Shown: positions 25,945 to 35,283, counted from the stretch's first letter. The stretch is 64,000 nt of DNA from Helicobacter sp. MIT 05-5293 (GCF_000765665.2 NZ_JROZ02000002.1:124001-188000), one strand, 5' to 3'. Program-made: numbers and translations. The notes: a model not told the origin generated them from the letters alone.

Positions 25945-26691
25945 TTAACTCATGCAATTTTTTGAATTTGCCTTTGATGGGGGATAAAAAAGAGAGTATC
26001 CCCCCCCCCCCGCATCATTGATAATTTTATGATTGATACTAGATTTTATCCGCCTTAAAGCAGAATCTTTGGTTTGCAGACAAGACACACCAAGCCATTT
26101 GTCAAAATCAAAGCGATGATAATTTTTGCGATTATGCGGATTTGCTTCTATAAAGTCAAACCAAGCATTTTGTATTTCCCCGACATAAGCGACTTCTTGT
26201 TGGTTGGGATATATACTAGCGATTTTTGCATCGGTATGTAGGAGGATTTTTTTCTCATAGGGAAGCTCTAAAAATTCGTTTATCACGCGCACACCAGATT
26301 CTTTATTTGCCATAAAATGGCTATACCCCATAAGATTTAAAATCACATAAATCTGACTTTTATCTTTTTGAAATCTCATAATCCGCCGATTCCAAGATTC
26401 TTTTGCTTCTTGAAAGCTTTTAGAATGCTGAAAAAACACTATAATTTCACCAAGCTTCCCCACAGGAAAGGTGATATTAGCACTTCCGCCCAATGATACA
26501 AAAGTTTCTATTACTTTTGTATTGTGAGATTCTATATTTTCTAATTCATAGCCAAGATAATCATCAAGATTTGACAAAAATTGCACAAAATCGTTAGGCG
26601 CAATCTGCAACATTGCTAATGGAGTTTGATAGGGTAAATGATAATCTTGATACAAAAAACCACCAATGCAATTATTAGATAAAATCCTCAT
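25945..26691 (-). CDS. DUF1919 protein, phase-variable C-terminus
   Basis: The 248-residue protein opens MRILSNNCIGGFLYQDYHLPYQTP, the signature of DUF1919, a family found with surface polysaccharide genes. I chose ATG 26691 because AAGGAGC precedes it. Conserved stretches include FPVGKLGEIIVFFQH and NPHNRKNYHRFDF. A run of 12 G on the coding strand (26000-26011) falls near the C-terminus. Slippage there would only change the last 15-30 residues rather than remove the protein. Function is presumed to be modification of a cell-surface sugar. Confidence 0.7.
   Translation of the reverse strand: MRILSNNCIGGFLYQDYHLPYQTPLAMLQIAPNDFVQFLSNLDDYLGYELENIESHNTKVIETFVSLGGSANITFPVGKLGEIIVFFQHSKSFQEAKESWNRRIMRFQKDKSQIYVILNLMGYSHFMANKESGVRVINEFLELPYEKKILLHTDAKIASIYPNQQEVAYVGEIQNAWFDFIEANPHNRKNYHRFDFDKWLGVSCLQTKDSALRRIKSSINHKIINDAGGGGYSLFYPPSKANSKNCMS
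26000..26011. repeat. Poly-C/G tract of 12 in the DUF1919 gene
   Basis: Twelve consecutive C on the plus strand, in the coding part of the DUF1919 gene. This length is in the range that slips readily during replication. The current frame gives an ending of DAGGGGYSLFYPPSKANSKNCMS; another frame would give a longer, basic tail. Confidence 0.9.
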
Positions 26692-26825
26692 ACTTGCTCC
26701 TTGCATTATGTGTAATATATTCTTGATTTATTGTATCATTTTAAGAAGAAATAGGCAAACCTTGCAGGTTACATGCTCAACGGATTTTACAGAAAAGTTT
26801 TTAAAAATACTTCAAAAAGAAAGAT

Positions 26826-27494
26826 TTATGATATTTTAGAATCTGCAAGTAATTTCTTTATCTCCTCCCTCACAAATCCAAGATTCCCATTAGTGAGAAT
26901 CGGAATCAGCGCGTTAATTTCAGCGATACTTTTATCCCACCATTTAAGCTTTAACAGCATTGTGATAAGCTCCTCGTCAAATCGCTTTTTGATGAGCCTT
27001 GCAGGATTCCCCACCACGACAGCATAAGGCGCGACATCGCTCCCCACGACACTATTTGCACCAATAATCGCACCATCGCCGATTTGCACACCCGGCAGTA
27101 TCACCGCATTTTGCCCAATCCACACATCATTACCGATTATCGTATCGCCTCTTAGCGGCAAATCTGCGGGTTTGGGTGCTTGTGCCTCCCAGCCTAAAAT
27201 ATAAAATGGAAAGGTCGAAACTGCATTCATCTGATGATTTGCACCATTCATAATAAACTCCACCCCCGCGGCGATTTGGCAAAATTTACCGATAATGAGT
27301 TTATCGCCCACAAAATCATAATGATGACTCACATGGCTTTCAAAATCGCTATCGGCAATATAAGTAAAATCGCCCACGATAATATTTGGGTTTTTAATCA
27401 TTGGTTTGGCATAGATAAGATTTTTGTTCCCAGCTATCGGAAAAGGATTATTGGGATTAGGTAAAGTTTGGTTTTGCAACTTTGCTCCTTTCAT
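26826..27494 (-). CDS. CatB/Vat-like O-acetyltransferase (hexapeptide)
   Basis: The 222-residue protein is a left-handed beta-helix acetyltransferase of the xenobiotic class. The segment [19 protein letters not shown] (about 82-100) with its catalytic His is typical of chloramphenicol (CatB) and streptogramin (Vat) acetyltransferases. Hexapeptide turns follow in [29 protein letters not shown] role in drug resistance is suggested by family only; the natural substrate may be different. It stands alone on the minus strand. Confidence 0.8.
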   Translation of the reverse strand: MKGAKLQNQTLPNPNNPFPIAGNKNLIYAKPMIKNPNIIVGDFTYIADSDFESHVSHHYDFVGDKLIIGKFCQIAAGVEFIMNGANHQMNAVSTFPFYILGWEAQAPKPADLPLRGDTIIGNDVWIGQNAVILPGVQIGDGAIIGANSVVGSDVAPYAVVVGNPARLIKKRFDEELITMLLKLKWWDKSIAEINALIPILTNGNLGFVREEIKKLLADSKIS

Positions 27495-27520
27495 TTAATG
27501 CAGTTTTTGCCATATTTAAA

Positions 27521-27904
27521 TCACGCAAGCGCATAGCTTTGCTCTAAGAATCTACACATTTGCTCAAACTCCAGCGTGTCATTGCCACTAAGCAAAATGC
27601 TAATCCAATGTTTTTTGTTCATATGATAAGCCTTAAAACACTTTTGGTTATCCACAAAAGCCAAAACATCTTGCGGGTCAAGCTTAAGATTCACAATCTC
27701 AACACACTCTTTTTTAGAATCGTCCATTCCAAGCTGCGCCTTGCTCACCACACAAAAAGCCGCATACCATTTTTTGGTTTTTTTCTTGCGCAAAATCGCA
27801 TTTTTTGAGAACTTTTGCCACAAAAATTCTAACTCATCACCATATTTTTCTTTTGCAAACGCGCAAAGATTCTGCGCATTTTTGCTCATAAAAACCTGTT
27901 TCAT
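27521..27904 (-). CDS. MmcQ/YjbR-family protein
   Basis: A small protein with the YjbR fold (127 residues from M at 27904; an earlier start at 27949 is possible). Typical features are the KKWYAAFCVV strand, ECVEIVNLKLDPQDVLAFV and the C-terminal AYHMNKKHWISILLSG. Members are called DNA-binding-like but their function is not settled. It is a single gene between the acetyltransferase and the SMR pair. Confidence 0.75.
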   Translation of the reverse strand: MKQVFMSKNAQNLCAFAKEKYGDELEFLWQKFSKNAILRKKKTKKWYAAFCVVSKAQLGMDDSKKECVEIVNLKLDPQDVLAFVDNQKCFKAYHMNKKHWISILLSGNDTLEFEQMCRFLEQSYALA

Positions 27905-27993
27905 CAACCCTCCAAAACTTGAAACACAAAACTTAAATAGGCGAGGCATAGTTTTAAGATTTTACCCCGCCAAAACTTTAAGGTGCGATAAAA

Positions 27994-28308
27994 CTACGCA
28001 ACAAGCTTTAGCCCCACAACCGCAATGATAATCAGCGCGATAAAAAAGAGTTTTTTAAGGCTCTTGCTCTCGCCAAAAAATAAAATGCTCACCGCCACGC
28101 CGCCCGCTGCGCCAATGCCTGTCCAGATTGCATAGGCTGTTGCCATTGCGATTTCTTGCATTGCAAGCGAGAGAAAGCTAAAGCTAATCGCAAATTGCAC
28201 TAAGATTCCAAGCAAGAAAATCTTTGCGCCGCTTAAAGAATACTTTTTCATCGTCATCACACCCAAAACTTCCATACAACCCGCCAAAAAGAGATAAACC
28301 CAACTCAT
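27994..28308 (-). CDS. Small multidrug resistance (SMR) exporter subunit
   Basis: The 104-residue protein has four membrane helices. The conserved Glu sits in the first helix (AGCMEVLG, residue 13), the residue that binds substrate cation and protons. The gene overlaps its neighbour by 4 bases, and the two SMR genes probably make a heterodimer of the EbrAB/YkkCD kind. It lacks a long cytosolic tail, unlike its partner. Confidence 0.88.
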   Translation of the reverse strand: MSWVYLFLAGCMEVLGVMTMKKYSLSGAKIFLLGILVQFAISFSFLSLAMQEIAMATAYAIWTGIGAAGGVAVSILFFGESKSLKKLFFIALIIIAVVGLKLVA

Positions 28309-28745
28309 TTGCTCTCCTTTTGCACAATTTCATCAAGCCCCAAATCTTTGGCAAAGCCTTCTGCTAAAGCCTGTTCTTGTGCGTTTTCTTCTTTGTTGGT
28401 AGAGAGTTTTAGCCCTATCACACCAATAAGCAGCAGCACAATCAGCCCAATTTTGAGCAGCGAAAACGGCTCGCTAAACACCACAATTTCAGCAAGTGCG
28501 ATACCCACCGTGCCAATCCCTACAAAGACACTATACACCACGCCAATTTCGAGTTTGCTCTTTACCGCCAAAACCATACACACAAACGAGAAAAGAATCC
28601 CGATTCCTGTAAGGGTATAAAGCAAGAGATTATCGGCATATTTTAGCCCGCTTGCCCAAAAGCATTCTACGATTCCACCCGCGATGACAAGCACCCAAGC
28701 AAGATTGTTTGAGATATGAGAAACATTTGAACTTTGCATTATCAA
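28305..28745 (-). CDS. SMR exporter subunit, SugE/Gdx-like partner with C-terminal tail
   Basis: This 146-residue SMR protein has four helices, with GGIVECFWASGLKYA in helix 1 resembling the SugE/Gdx subgroup. That subgroup exports guanidinium and quaternary cations. A hydrophilic tail of about 35 residues follows the last helix (NKEENAQEQALAEGFAKD), which is unusual for the family. It is the first gene of the pair, and a palindrome lies in its leader at 28765-28779. Confidence 0.85.
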   Translation of the reverse strand: MIMQSSNVSHISNNLAWVLVIAGGIVECFWASGLKYADNLLLYTLTGIGILFSFVCMVLAVKSKLEIGVVYSVFVGIGTVGIALAEIVVFSEPFSLLKIGLIVLLLIGVIGLKLSTNKEENAQEQALAEGFAKDLGLDEIVQKESK

Positions 28746-28764
28746 TCCTTAGAAATAGAATAAT

Positions 28765-28779
28765 GATAGGAAACCTATC
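28765..28779. promoter_or_regulatory. Palindrome upstream of the SMR pair
   Basis: GATAGG-AAA-CCTATC is a perfect 6-bp inverted repeat 20 bases before the start of the SMR operon on the minus strand. Its position overlaps the likely -10/start region. It could be the operator of a TetR- or MarR-type repressor. No such regulator gene is adjacent. Confidence 0.5.
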
Positions 28780-28934
28780 GAAAATAAAATTTGCACAAAG
28801 GTAGAATCAAAGAAGAACAAGATAAGAATAGGTGCGGAGTATGAAGTTGATAACAAAAGCATAGTAATAAAACGCGAGGATTAAGCGAGTATCAAAGCCA
28901 TAGCCGCAATGGCGCAACCAAAAGCGTGAGTGCA

Positions 28935-29852
28935 TCATTCTTTCACCAGCGGCAGATTCTCAAGCAATCTTCTAAGCTTAATATGCGCTTTTGACAAATG
29001 TTCAGCGATTGTCAGCCCCACAACCTCATATTGTGCCGCAATATCATTGATAATGCGCATAACCTGCTCAAGGCTCATTTGCCCTGTGTTGCCCACAGCG
29101 ACATAAAGCTCGCGCGCATCAAGCACATCTAAATCAAGATGAATCATCACCCTTTTTGCCCCGCTTTTTGCAAGCCAGCCCAAAATCTTGCTCGAATCCT
29201 TTGCGACATCATTTGGCGCGAGGCTTGCTAACCCAAACTCTTTTTGACGCGGCGCATAATGCTTTGCCTCGTCTGAATGCAGCCCAACAAGCAAAACTTT
29301 GCTCGATTCTAACCAACTTGGTAAGCCAAAGGTTTCTTGCAAGCCCCCTTGCCCAATAATCGCACTCACAGCCATTGCGTGGTAACCCTGATAAAAATCA
29401 TCATTTGGCAACCCAATGTCGGGGTGTGCGTCAAGCCAAACAAGCGCGACATCATCATAGAGGCTTGCAAGATAGCAAAAGCTCGGCACGCTCACCGCGC
29501 ATTCGCCACCAAGTGTTAGAATCTTTGCGGGTTTGCGGGTTTTGAGAATCTCAAACGCGGCTTTGGTTTGGCGCAACAGCGGGGCTTTGTCGATAATTCC
29601 CTCTTGTGCCACCCTTTGCCCCGCGCTATCAAGCATAAAATCTTTCTCAATATTCACGACAGCGGTGTTCGCGCTTGGGGCAATGCTATCAACAAGCAAA
29701 TTCAGAATCTGCGCGCCCAAAACATAGCCCTGTGCAGCTTCTTTTGGGCTTAGGTCTTTAAACCAGCTCGCGACATCACCCCCTTGCCATTGGGGGTAGA
29801 GCAGCCGAAGTGTGGAAAAATCTGTGCGTGGCAAAGTTTGTGAGGGTTGCAT
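28935..29852 (-). CDS. Arginase/agmatinase/formimidoylglutamase-family hydrolase
   Basis: The 305-residue protein contains the metal-binding pattern of ureohydrolases: GGECAVSV near 117, WLDAHPDIG near 139-147 and HLDLDVLD near 237-244. The first motif has GGEC where most relatives have GGDH, so one Mn ligand may differ. It would hydrolyse a guanidino or formimino compound such as arginine or formimidoylglutamate. The GGEC change makes the precise substrate uncertain. ATG 29852 has AAAAGGAAA upstream. Confidence 0.8.
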   Translation of the reverse strand: MQPSQTLPRTDFSTLRLLYPQWQGGDVASWFKDLSPKEAAQGYVLGAQILNLLVDSIAPSANTAVVNIEKDFMLDSAGQRVAQEGIIDKAPLLRQTKAAFEILKTRKPAKILTLGGECAVSVPSFCYLASLYDDVALVWLDAHPDIGLPNDDFYQGYHAMAVSAIIGQGGLQETFGLPSWLESSKVLLVGLHSDEAKHYAPRQKEFGLASLAPNDVAKDSSKILGWLAKSGAKRVMIHLDLDVLDARELYVAVGNTGQMSLEQVMRIINDIAAQYEVVGLTIAEHLSKAHIKLRRLLENLPLVKE

Positions 29853-29945
29853 CGCGTTTCCTTTTTATCATTATAACACAATTCAACCCACGCAAACTTT
29901 AAGAGGCTTTAAACACGTGGGGCAGCCAAAAGGGGCTGTGGCAAG

Positions 29946-31043
29946 CTAGCGTTTGTCAAATGCGCTGTTGCCCGCGTCTGCAAAGTCTGCTGCTGCACCT
30001 GCATAGCTTTGTGTCGCGGCGATGTCGCTTTGCACCCACGCGATTTTGTTGCTTGCACTCTTAAACGCTGCATCGCCCATAAATAAGCTAAAAGGTGGCT
30101 TAGGGTCGCGCGAAACTTGGTAGAGAATCTGCGCAAATTTTTGCGGGTCGCCCGCTTGTTTGCCGCTGTATTCTGCGCTTTTTTGCTCAAACGTCTTGCG
30201 CCTTGCGTCATACGCGCTTATCTCTAAATCACTTTTTACCATACTCGCGCCCAAAAACTCGGTGCGAAAACCTGCGGGCATCACATTAATAGTGTGGATT
30301 CCATATTCGCTCACATCGAGCAGTAGCCCCTCGCTTAGCGCGCTTATCGCAAATTTGCTCATACAATAGGGTGTAGAATTATTGCTGACCCTGAATCCAG
30401 CGATTGAGCTAAGGTTAAAGATTCTCGCTTTTATGTTTTCTGCATTGCCGCCCTCTGCGAGGCTTTGGGGGCGCAAAATCTTTAGCGCATTTTGTGCGAC
30501 AAGAAATGGCGCAAAGACATTAACCTCGAATTGTTCTCTTAGCTGCTTTTCGCTCGTTTCTTCGACAAAGCCCAAAAGCCCATACCCAGCGTTATTTACG
30601 ACATTATCAAGCCGCCCAAATTTTTGTTGCACCGCGTTAAGGTTTTGTGCAATCTGTGCGTTTAAATCGCCATCAAAGCGCAACTCTAGGGGCAAAAAGC
30701 TCTCGCTCTCAACTCCAAGCTTTGCGGTGATATTGCCCATCTTGCGCGATGTCGCCGCAACTTTATCTCCTTTGCTGATAAGATATTTTGCAAGCTCTAG
30801 CCCCAAACCGCCGCTCGCACCGGTGATATACCAAACTTGTGGATTTGTGTTCATTATTTCTCCTTTTGTTGTGAGCTTAGAATCCGCGCTGTTTGCGCTA
30901 TTTGCTGCGGTCTTTTGGGTGGTGGATTTGGATTCTTTGCTATCACAACCTTGTAATCCAAAGATAGTAGAAACGCTAGCTAACCCTCCTGCAACGCCCA
31001 AAATCGCGCTATTTTTGAGAATCTTGCGCCTGTGTTTGTCCAT
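29946..31043 (-). CDS. Short-chain dehydrogenase/reductase with Tat-type lipoprotein signal
   Basis: The protein of 365 residues has the same leader as the aldo/keto reductase at 3491 (RRKILKNSAILG, then LQGCDS), followed by a classical SDR. The SDR part shows cofactor motif TGASGGLGLE, NNAGYG, catalytic Ser in FNLSSIAG, and YCMSK with the Tyr-Lys pair. SDRs are normally cytosolic, so a secreted form is odd. An internal ATG with GGAGAAATA before it (residue about 64) could give a cytosolic form. It has a 19-bp-spacer promoter at 31075-31105. Confidence 0.88.
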   Translation of the reverse strand: MDKHRRKILKNSAILGVAGGLASVSTIFGLQGCDSKESKSTTQKTAANSANSADSKLTTKGEIMNTNPQVWYITGASGGLGLELAKYLISKGDKVAATSRKMGNITAKLGVESESFLPLELRFDGDLNAQIAQNLNAVQQKFGRLDNVVNNAGYGLLGFVEETSEKQLREQFEVNVFAPFLVAQNALKILRPQSLAEGGNAENIKARIFNLSSIAGFRVSNNSTPYCMSKFAISALSEGLLLDVSEYGIHTINVMPAGFRTEFLGASMVKSDLEISAYDARRKTFEQKSAEYSGKQAGDPQKFAQILYQVSRDPKPPFSLFMGDAAFKSASNKIAWVQSDIAATQSYAGAAADFADAGNSAFDKR

Positions 31044-31074
31044 AGTTCTCCTTTTGGGTAAAATCACATTGGGC

Positions 31075-31105
31075 ATTATAAGGCATTCCACTAGGTGTTT
31101 GTCAA
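31075..31105 (-). promoter_or_regulatory. MerR-type promoter (19-bp spacer) of the SDR gene
   Basis: On the minus strand TTGACA (31105-31100) and TATAAT (31080-31075) are 19 bases apart. The block from 30946 to 31109 matches 4440-4602 with about nine differences, so promoter and signal-peptide code were copied together. Confidence 0.75.
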
Positions 31106-31296
31106 GGGGAGGTTTTAGGGCATAGTCTTTGTTTGAGCCAAATAAAGAATCTCGAAAGTCTCTATAACTTATTGCTAAAGTATATTTTAAGCGAGAATGA
31201 TTAAAATCTATTTTGCAAGTATTTTAAAAACTTAGAATCTGCATTAGATATAAATGTTGATTTGATAAGCTAAAACTATACTGACAAGGGGGATTT

Positions 31297-32691
31297 ATGG
31301 AACTTTTAACAGACTTGATTAATCTATCAAGCACTTTTCTTTATACTTATTGTTTGGTTTTTGCGCTGTTGCTCTGTGGGCTTTACTTTACGATTCGCAC
31401 AGGGTTTATCCAGCTTCGTTTTTTACCCTCTGCATTTTCTGTCTTAATGGAGAAAAGCCATAAAGAGCATATCTCTCCCTTTGGTGCGTTGATGATTTCT
31501 ACCGCGTCTCGCGTGGGGATTGGCAATATCGTAGGTGTTGCAGTGGCGATTGGTAGTGGAGGGGCGGGTGCGCTCTTTTGGATGTGGGTAACGGCGATTT
31601 TGGGTGGAGCAAGTGCATTTATCGAAAGCACACTCGCGCAAGTGTATAAGCGAAAAGACGGAAGCGGCTACAAAGGCGGTCCTGCGTATTATATCCAAAG
31701 TGCTTTAGGCTCTCGGGCATTTGGGATTGTGTTTGCGATTTCGCTGATTTTGTGTTTCACCTATGGCTTTAATGGTTTGCAAGCTTATACGCTGACTTCT
31801 AGCTTTGAGATTTTTGTCGGGAGTGAATCTTATCATAATGGGCAAGTTACGATTTATATCGGAATCCTACTCGCGCTTTTATGCGCTCCATTTTTCTTTG
31901 GGAGCAATAAGGCTTCAGCGAAAATCACTTCTGTCCTTGTGCCGATTATGGCTTTTGGATATTTGATTGTCGCGTTTATCATTGTCGCTTTGAATCTTGG
32001 GAGCATTCCTAGCATTTTTGCTGACATTTTTGCGAAGGCTTTTGATTTTGAAGCGATTTTTGGGGGATTTGCGGGAAGTGCGATAGTCATAGGGATTAAA
32101 CGCGGATTGTATTCTAATGAAGCGGGTATGGGTAGCGCACCAAATGCTGCAGCTACTGCACATACAAGCCACCCTGCTAAACAAGGAATGGTGCAAACGC
32201 TTTCTGTGTTTATTGATACGCTGATTATCTGCTCGGCAAGTGCGTTTATCGTGCTATGTAGCGGTGAGGATTTAGGTGGATTAGCAGGAATGCCTTTGAT
32301 GCAAAAGGTGATGCAAGGACACTTAGGAGATATTGGCTTGTATTTTGTGAGTGTAGCGATTGTGCTTTTTGCCTTTACTTCGCTGATTGGGAATTATTTT
32401 TATGCCGAGATTAATTTCAAATTTATCACAGATAGCAAAATCGCCTTGCAAATTTTTAGAGTAAGTGCTGTTGTGATGGTTTTCATCGGCGCACAGCTTA
32501 GTCTAGGACTCGCGTGGGATTTAGCCGATGTGATTATGGGGATTATGGCTTTGGTTAATATCATCGCAATTTTGCTCTTAGGACATATTGCGATAAAAGT
32601 GCTAAAAGATTATGAAAAACAACGCAAAGAGGGTAAGAATCCAACCTTTAAGGCGGAAGATGTGGGGATTAAAAATACGCAGTGCTGGTAG
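31297..32691 (+). CDS. Sodium:alanine symporter (AGCS family)
   Basis: The 464-residue protein has about eleven membrane helices. It shows the family signatures VGIGNIVGVAVAIGSGGAGALFW (about 71-93) and the Gly-rich GIKRGLYSNEAGMGSAPNAAATA (about 266-288). It takes up alanine or glycine with sodium at the inner membrane. The start ATG has CAAGGGGGA upstream. The 250 bases before it are AT-rich and hold no other gene. Confidence 0.92.
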   Translation: MELLTDLINLSSTFLYTYCLVFALLLCGLYFTIRTGFIQLRFLPSAFSVLMEKSHKEHISPFGALMISTASRVGIGNIVGVAVAIGSGGAGALFWMWVTAILGGASAFIESTLAQVYKRKDGSGYKGGPAYYIQSALGSRAFGIVFAISLILCFTYGFNGLQAYTLTSSFEIFVGSESYHNGQVTIYIGILLALLCAPFFFGSNKASAKITSVLVPIMAFGYLIVAFIIVALNLGSIPSIFADIFAKAFDFEAIFGGFAGSAIVIGIKRGLYSNEAGMGSAPNAAATAHTSHPAKQGMVQTLSVFIDTLIICSASAFIVLCSGEDLGGLAGMPLMQKVMQGHLGDIGLYFVSVAIVLFAFTSLIGNYFYAEINFKFITDSKIALQIFRVSAVVMVFIGAQLSLGLAWDLADVIMGIMALVNIIAILLLGHIAIKVLKDYEKQRKEGKNPTFKAEDVGIKNTQCW

Positions 32692-32736
32692 GGTTAATAA
32701 AGAAGTGTTGATAAGGCTTAAGATGTAGATTCTGCT

Positions 32737-32742
32737 ATAATC
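32737..32742 (+). promoter_or_regulatory. -10 box of the SF1 helicase gene
   Basis: TGC-TATAAT (extended -10) lies 27 bases before ATG 32770, which would leave a short 5' leader. Confidence 0.55.
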
Positions 32743-32769
32743 AATCCAAATCAACACAAAGAAACGCGA

Positions 32770-35283
32770 ATGACGCAAGATTTTTTTATCATTCTTAAGG
32801 GTAAGGATAGGACGCGGGATATTGAGCGTTGCGCTTTAGAGGGTGGAATCCTTAGTGTTGTATTTAAAGGCAATCCGCAAGTCTATACTTACAAACAAGA
32901 AAATTTCACGCTGATTAAAAGGGCGACAAGTTATCACCTCTTTAATTACCTTCAAGAGATTTGCACGCTTATAGAGATTCAAACACCAGAGGGGAATCTC
33001 AATGTGCTTGCCAAAGAGTATAGCAAGATTCTATCTATCCCCCAAGAATCCGCCTTGTTTGCTTATCTCAATCCCTTATCACTTCAAACCCAAACACGCC
33101 CTTTGCCCCTTATCCTCTCACCCTTTGGTTTGAATAAATCCCAGTATCAAGCCCTACAAAATGCACTGCAATCACAAATTAGCATCATTGAGGGACCTCC
33201 GGGCACAGGCAAAACACAGAGCATTTTAAACATTATCGCAAATCTTATCTACCATAACAAAAGCGTTGCGGTGCTATCAAACAATAATTCCGCGACACAA
33301 AATGTGTTTGAAAAGCTTTCATGCTATGGGTTTGATTATTGTTGTGCGACTTTGGGCAAGAAAGAAAATAAAGAACATTTTATCTCGCATCAAAGGCTAA
33401 GTTATCCAAATGGCGAGAGTTTCGCTCTAAGCAAAATAGAATTAGAAGAAAATATCGCCAAATATGAGCAAAAAGCTTTAGAATCTTTTGAGCTAACCAA
33501 CACCATAGCCCAACACACGCAATCTCTCAACGCATTACAATTAGAATATGAATATTTTAAAGCCCAAGAAACCCCTACGCATTCCCAGCAAATACAGAAT
33601 CTCAAGCTTTTAAAATCCGATAAGATTCTAAAAATTAAAGTGCAAATAGAAGAAAGAGAGCATCTCCCCTCGTGGCTGAAGCTAAAATTTGTTCTGTGGG
33701 ATAGAGTGGGGGATTTGAGATTCTATAAGCTCCCTAAAGAAGAGATTTTAAATACACTTGATGAATATTTTTATATCCTCAAAATTTCAGAGCTTTCAAA
33801 AAGTTTAGAATCCGCCAAGGCGAGGCTAGAAATTTTGCAAAAAGACAATCCCTTGCAGAAACTTACAGAAAACTCTCTTGCTTTGCTCAAACTCACCCTT
33901 CAAGCAAAATATCAGCCTAAAGCACAGAGAATGCAATTTTCATTAGAAGATTTGTATCACAACGCGTCTAGTTTCCTTAAAGAATATCCCATTATTTTAA
34001 GCACCACCCATTCGATTAAATCTTCTTTGAATCTCAAGGGTGAATTGTTTGATTATGTGATTATTGATGAGTCTTCGCAAGTGGATTTAGTCAGCGGATT
34101 TTTGGCATTAAGTGTCGCTAAAAATGCGGTGATTGTCGGCGATACCAAGCAGCTACCCAATGTGATAGCACAAGATAAAATCCAAGCCATAGAATCTTTA
34201 AGCAAAAAGCACACGATTCCTGCCAACTATGACTTTGCTACCCAAAGTCTGCTAAGCTCTATCATCGCAACTCTCCCCAATACACCAAAGATTCTGCTTA
34301 GGGAGCATTATCGTTGCCACCCTAAAATCATTGGATTTTGCAATCAAAAGTTCTATAACAATGAGTTGATTATTTTGAGTGAAGATAAAGGCGAAAAAGA
34401 TGTAATGCAAGCCTTTATCACACAAGCGGGAAATCACGCAAGAAGACATTATAATCAAAGGCAAATTGATGTGATAGAAAAGGAGATTTTACCACCGCTA
34501 AGAGAGAAGCTAGAATCTGCACAAATTGGGATTATCTCTCCTTATAGAAAGCAAAAAGCCTACTTGCAGCAAGCCATTAAGGATATACAGATTGATACGA
34601 TTCATAAATTTCAAGGCAGAGAAAAAGGGGCGATTATCTTAAGTTCGGTGGATAATGAAATCAATGACTTTATCAATGATGCCAATTTGCTTAATGTCGC
34701 GGTTAGTCGTGCAAAACAATATTTTCGTGTGGTGGTTTCTGCTCAAATTTGCAACTCTGTTAGTCATCTTAATGATTTAGTCCAATATATGCACTATCAT
34801 AATTTTGAAATCACCCAAAGTCAAGTAAAGTCCGTCTTTGACTTACTTTATAAAGCCAACCAAAATGCGCGTTTAGAGTATTTAAAATCCAAGAAAAGAA
34901 TCTCAATGTATGATTCTGAAAATATCGCTTATCACGCATTGAAAGAATGTATTGGTAAGGATTTATCTTTGGATATTGCTACTCATATCCCTTTGTATAG
35001 AATCTTAAATAATACCCAAGCCTTAAGCGATGAAGAGCAAAGATTTATCGCCTCTTCAAGCCATATTGATTTGCTTGTATTTAGCACGATGAATAAACGC
35101 CCGCTTTTTGCCATAGAAGTTGATGGCTTTGCCTATCATCAAAAAGATTCTAAACAAAGTGAGCGGGACAAGCTAAAAAATGGTATTTTGCAAAAATACC
35201 AACTCCCCTTGCTACGACTTAGCACGATAGGAAGCGGAGAAGTGGAAAAGATTAAAGAGGCTTTGAGGAGCATTAGATTCTAA
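32770..35283 (+). CDS. Superfamily I helicase with C-terminal nuclease-like (DUF2726) domain
   Basis: The 837-residue protein has a Upf1-like SF1 helicase core. Walker A GPPGTGKT is near 143-150, motif II IIDESSQ near 430-436, VGDTKQLP near 457, and the C-terminal half has REHYRCHPKIIGF and LNVAVSRAK. The last 60 residues (RPLFAIEVDGFAYHQKDSKQSERDKLK) match the Vsr-like DUF2726 nuclease fold, with Asp and Gln/Lys candidates. Helicase plus DUF2726 proteins occur in defence islands and in repair. It stands alone between two transporters, so no partner is obvious. Confidence 0.82.
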   Translation: MTQDFFIILKGKDRTRDIERCALEGGILSVVFKGNPQVYTYKQENFTLIKRATSYHLFNYLQEICTLIEIQTPEGNLNVLAKEYSKILSIPQESALFAYLNPLSLQTQTRPLPLILSPFGLNKSQYQALQNALQSQISIIEGPPGTGKTQSILNIIANLIYHNKSVAVLSNNNSATQNVFEKLSCYGFDYCCATLGKKENKEHFISHQRLSYPNGESFALSKIELEENIAKYEQKALESFELTNTIAQHTQSLNALQLEYEYFKAQETPTHSQQIQNLKLLKSDKILKIKVQIEEREHLPSWLKLKFVLWDRVGDLRFYKLPKEEILNTLDEYFYILKISELSKSLESAKARLEILQKDNPLQKLTENSLALLKLTLQAKYQPKAQRMQFSLEDLYHNASSFLKEYPIILSTTHSIKSSLNLKGELFDYVIIDESSQVDLVSGFLALSVAKNAVIVGDTKQLPNVIAQDKIQAIESLSKKHTIPANYDFATQSLLSSIIATLPNTPKILLREHYRCHPKIIGFCNQKFYNNELIILSEDKGEKDVMQAFITQAGNHARRHYNQRQIDVIEKEILPPLREKLESAQIGIISPYRKQKAYLQQAIKDIQIDTIHKFQGREKGAIILSSVDNEINDFINDANLLNVAVSRAKQYFRVVVSAQICNSVSHLNDLVQYMHYHNFEITQSQVKSVFDLLYKANQNARLEYLKSKKRISMYDSENIAYHALKECIGKDLSLDIATHIPLYRILNNTQALSDEEQRFIASSSHIDLLVFSTMNKRPLFAIEVDGFAYHQKDSKQSERDKLKNGILQKYQLPLLRLSTIGSGEVEKIKEALRSIRF

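Noticed and set aside
29909-29945. Hairpin CAGCC/GGCTG as terminator after the SDR gene
   Set aside because: The stem is short and not followed by a T run on the minus strand.
30382-31125. 247-residue plus-strand frame opposite the SDR gene
   Set aside because: It is Ser/Leu-rich shadow coding of the SDR gene, whose motifs are complete on the other strand.
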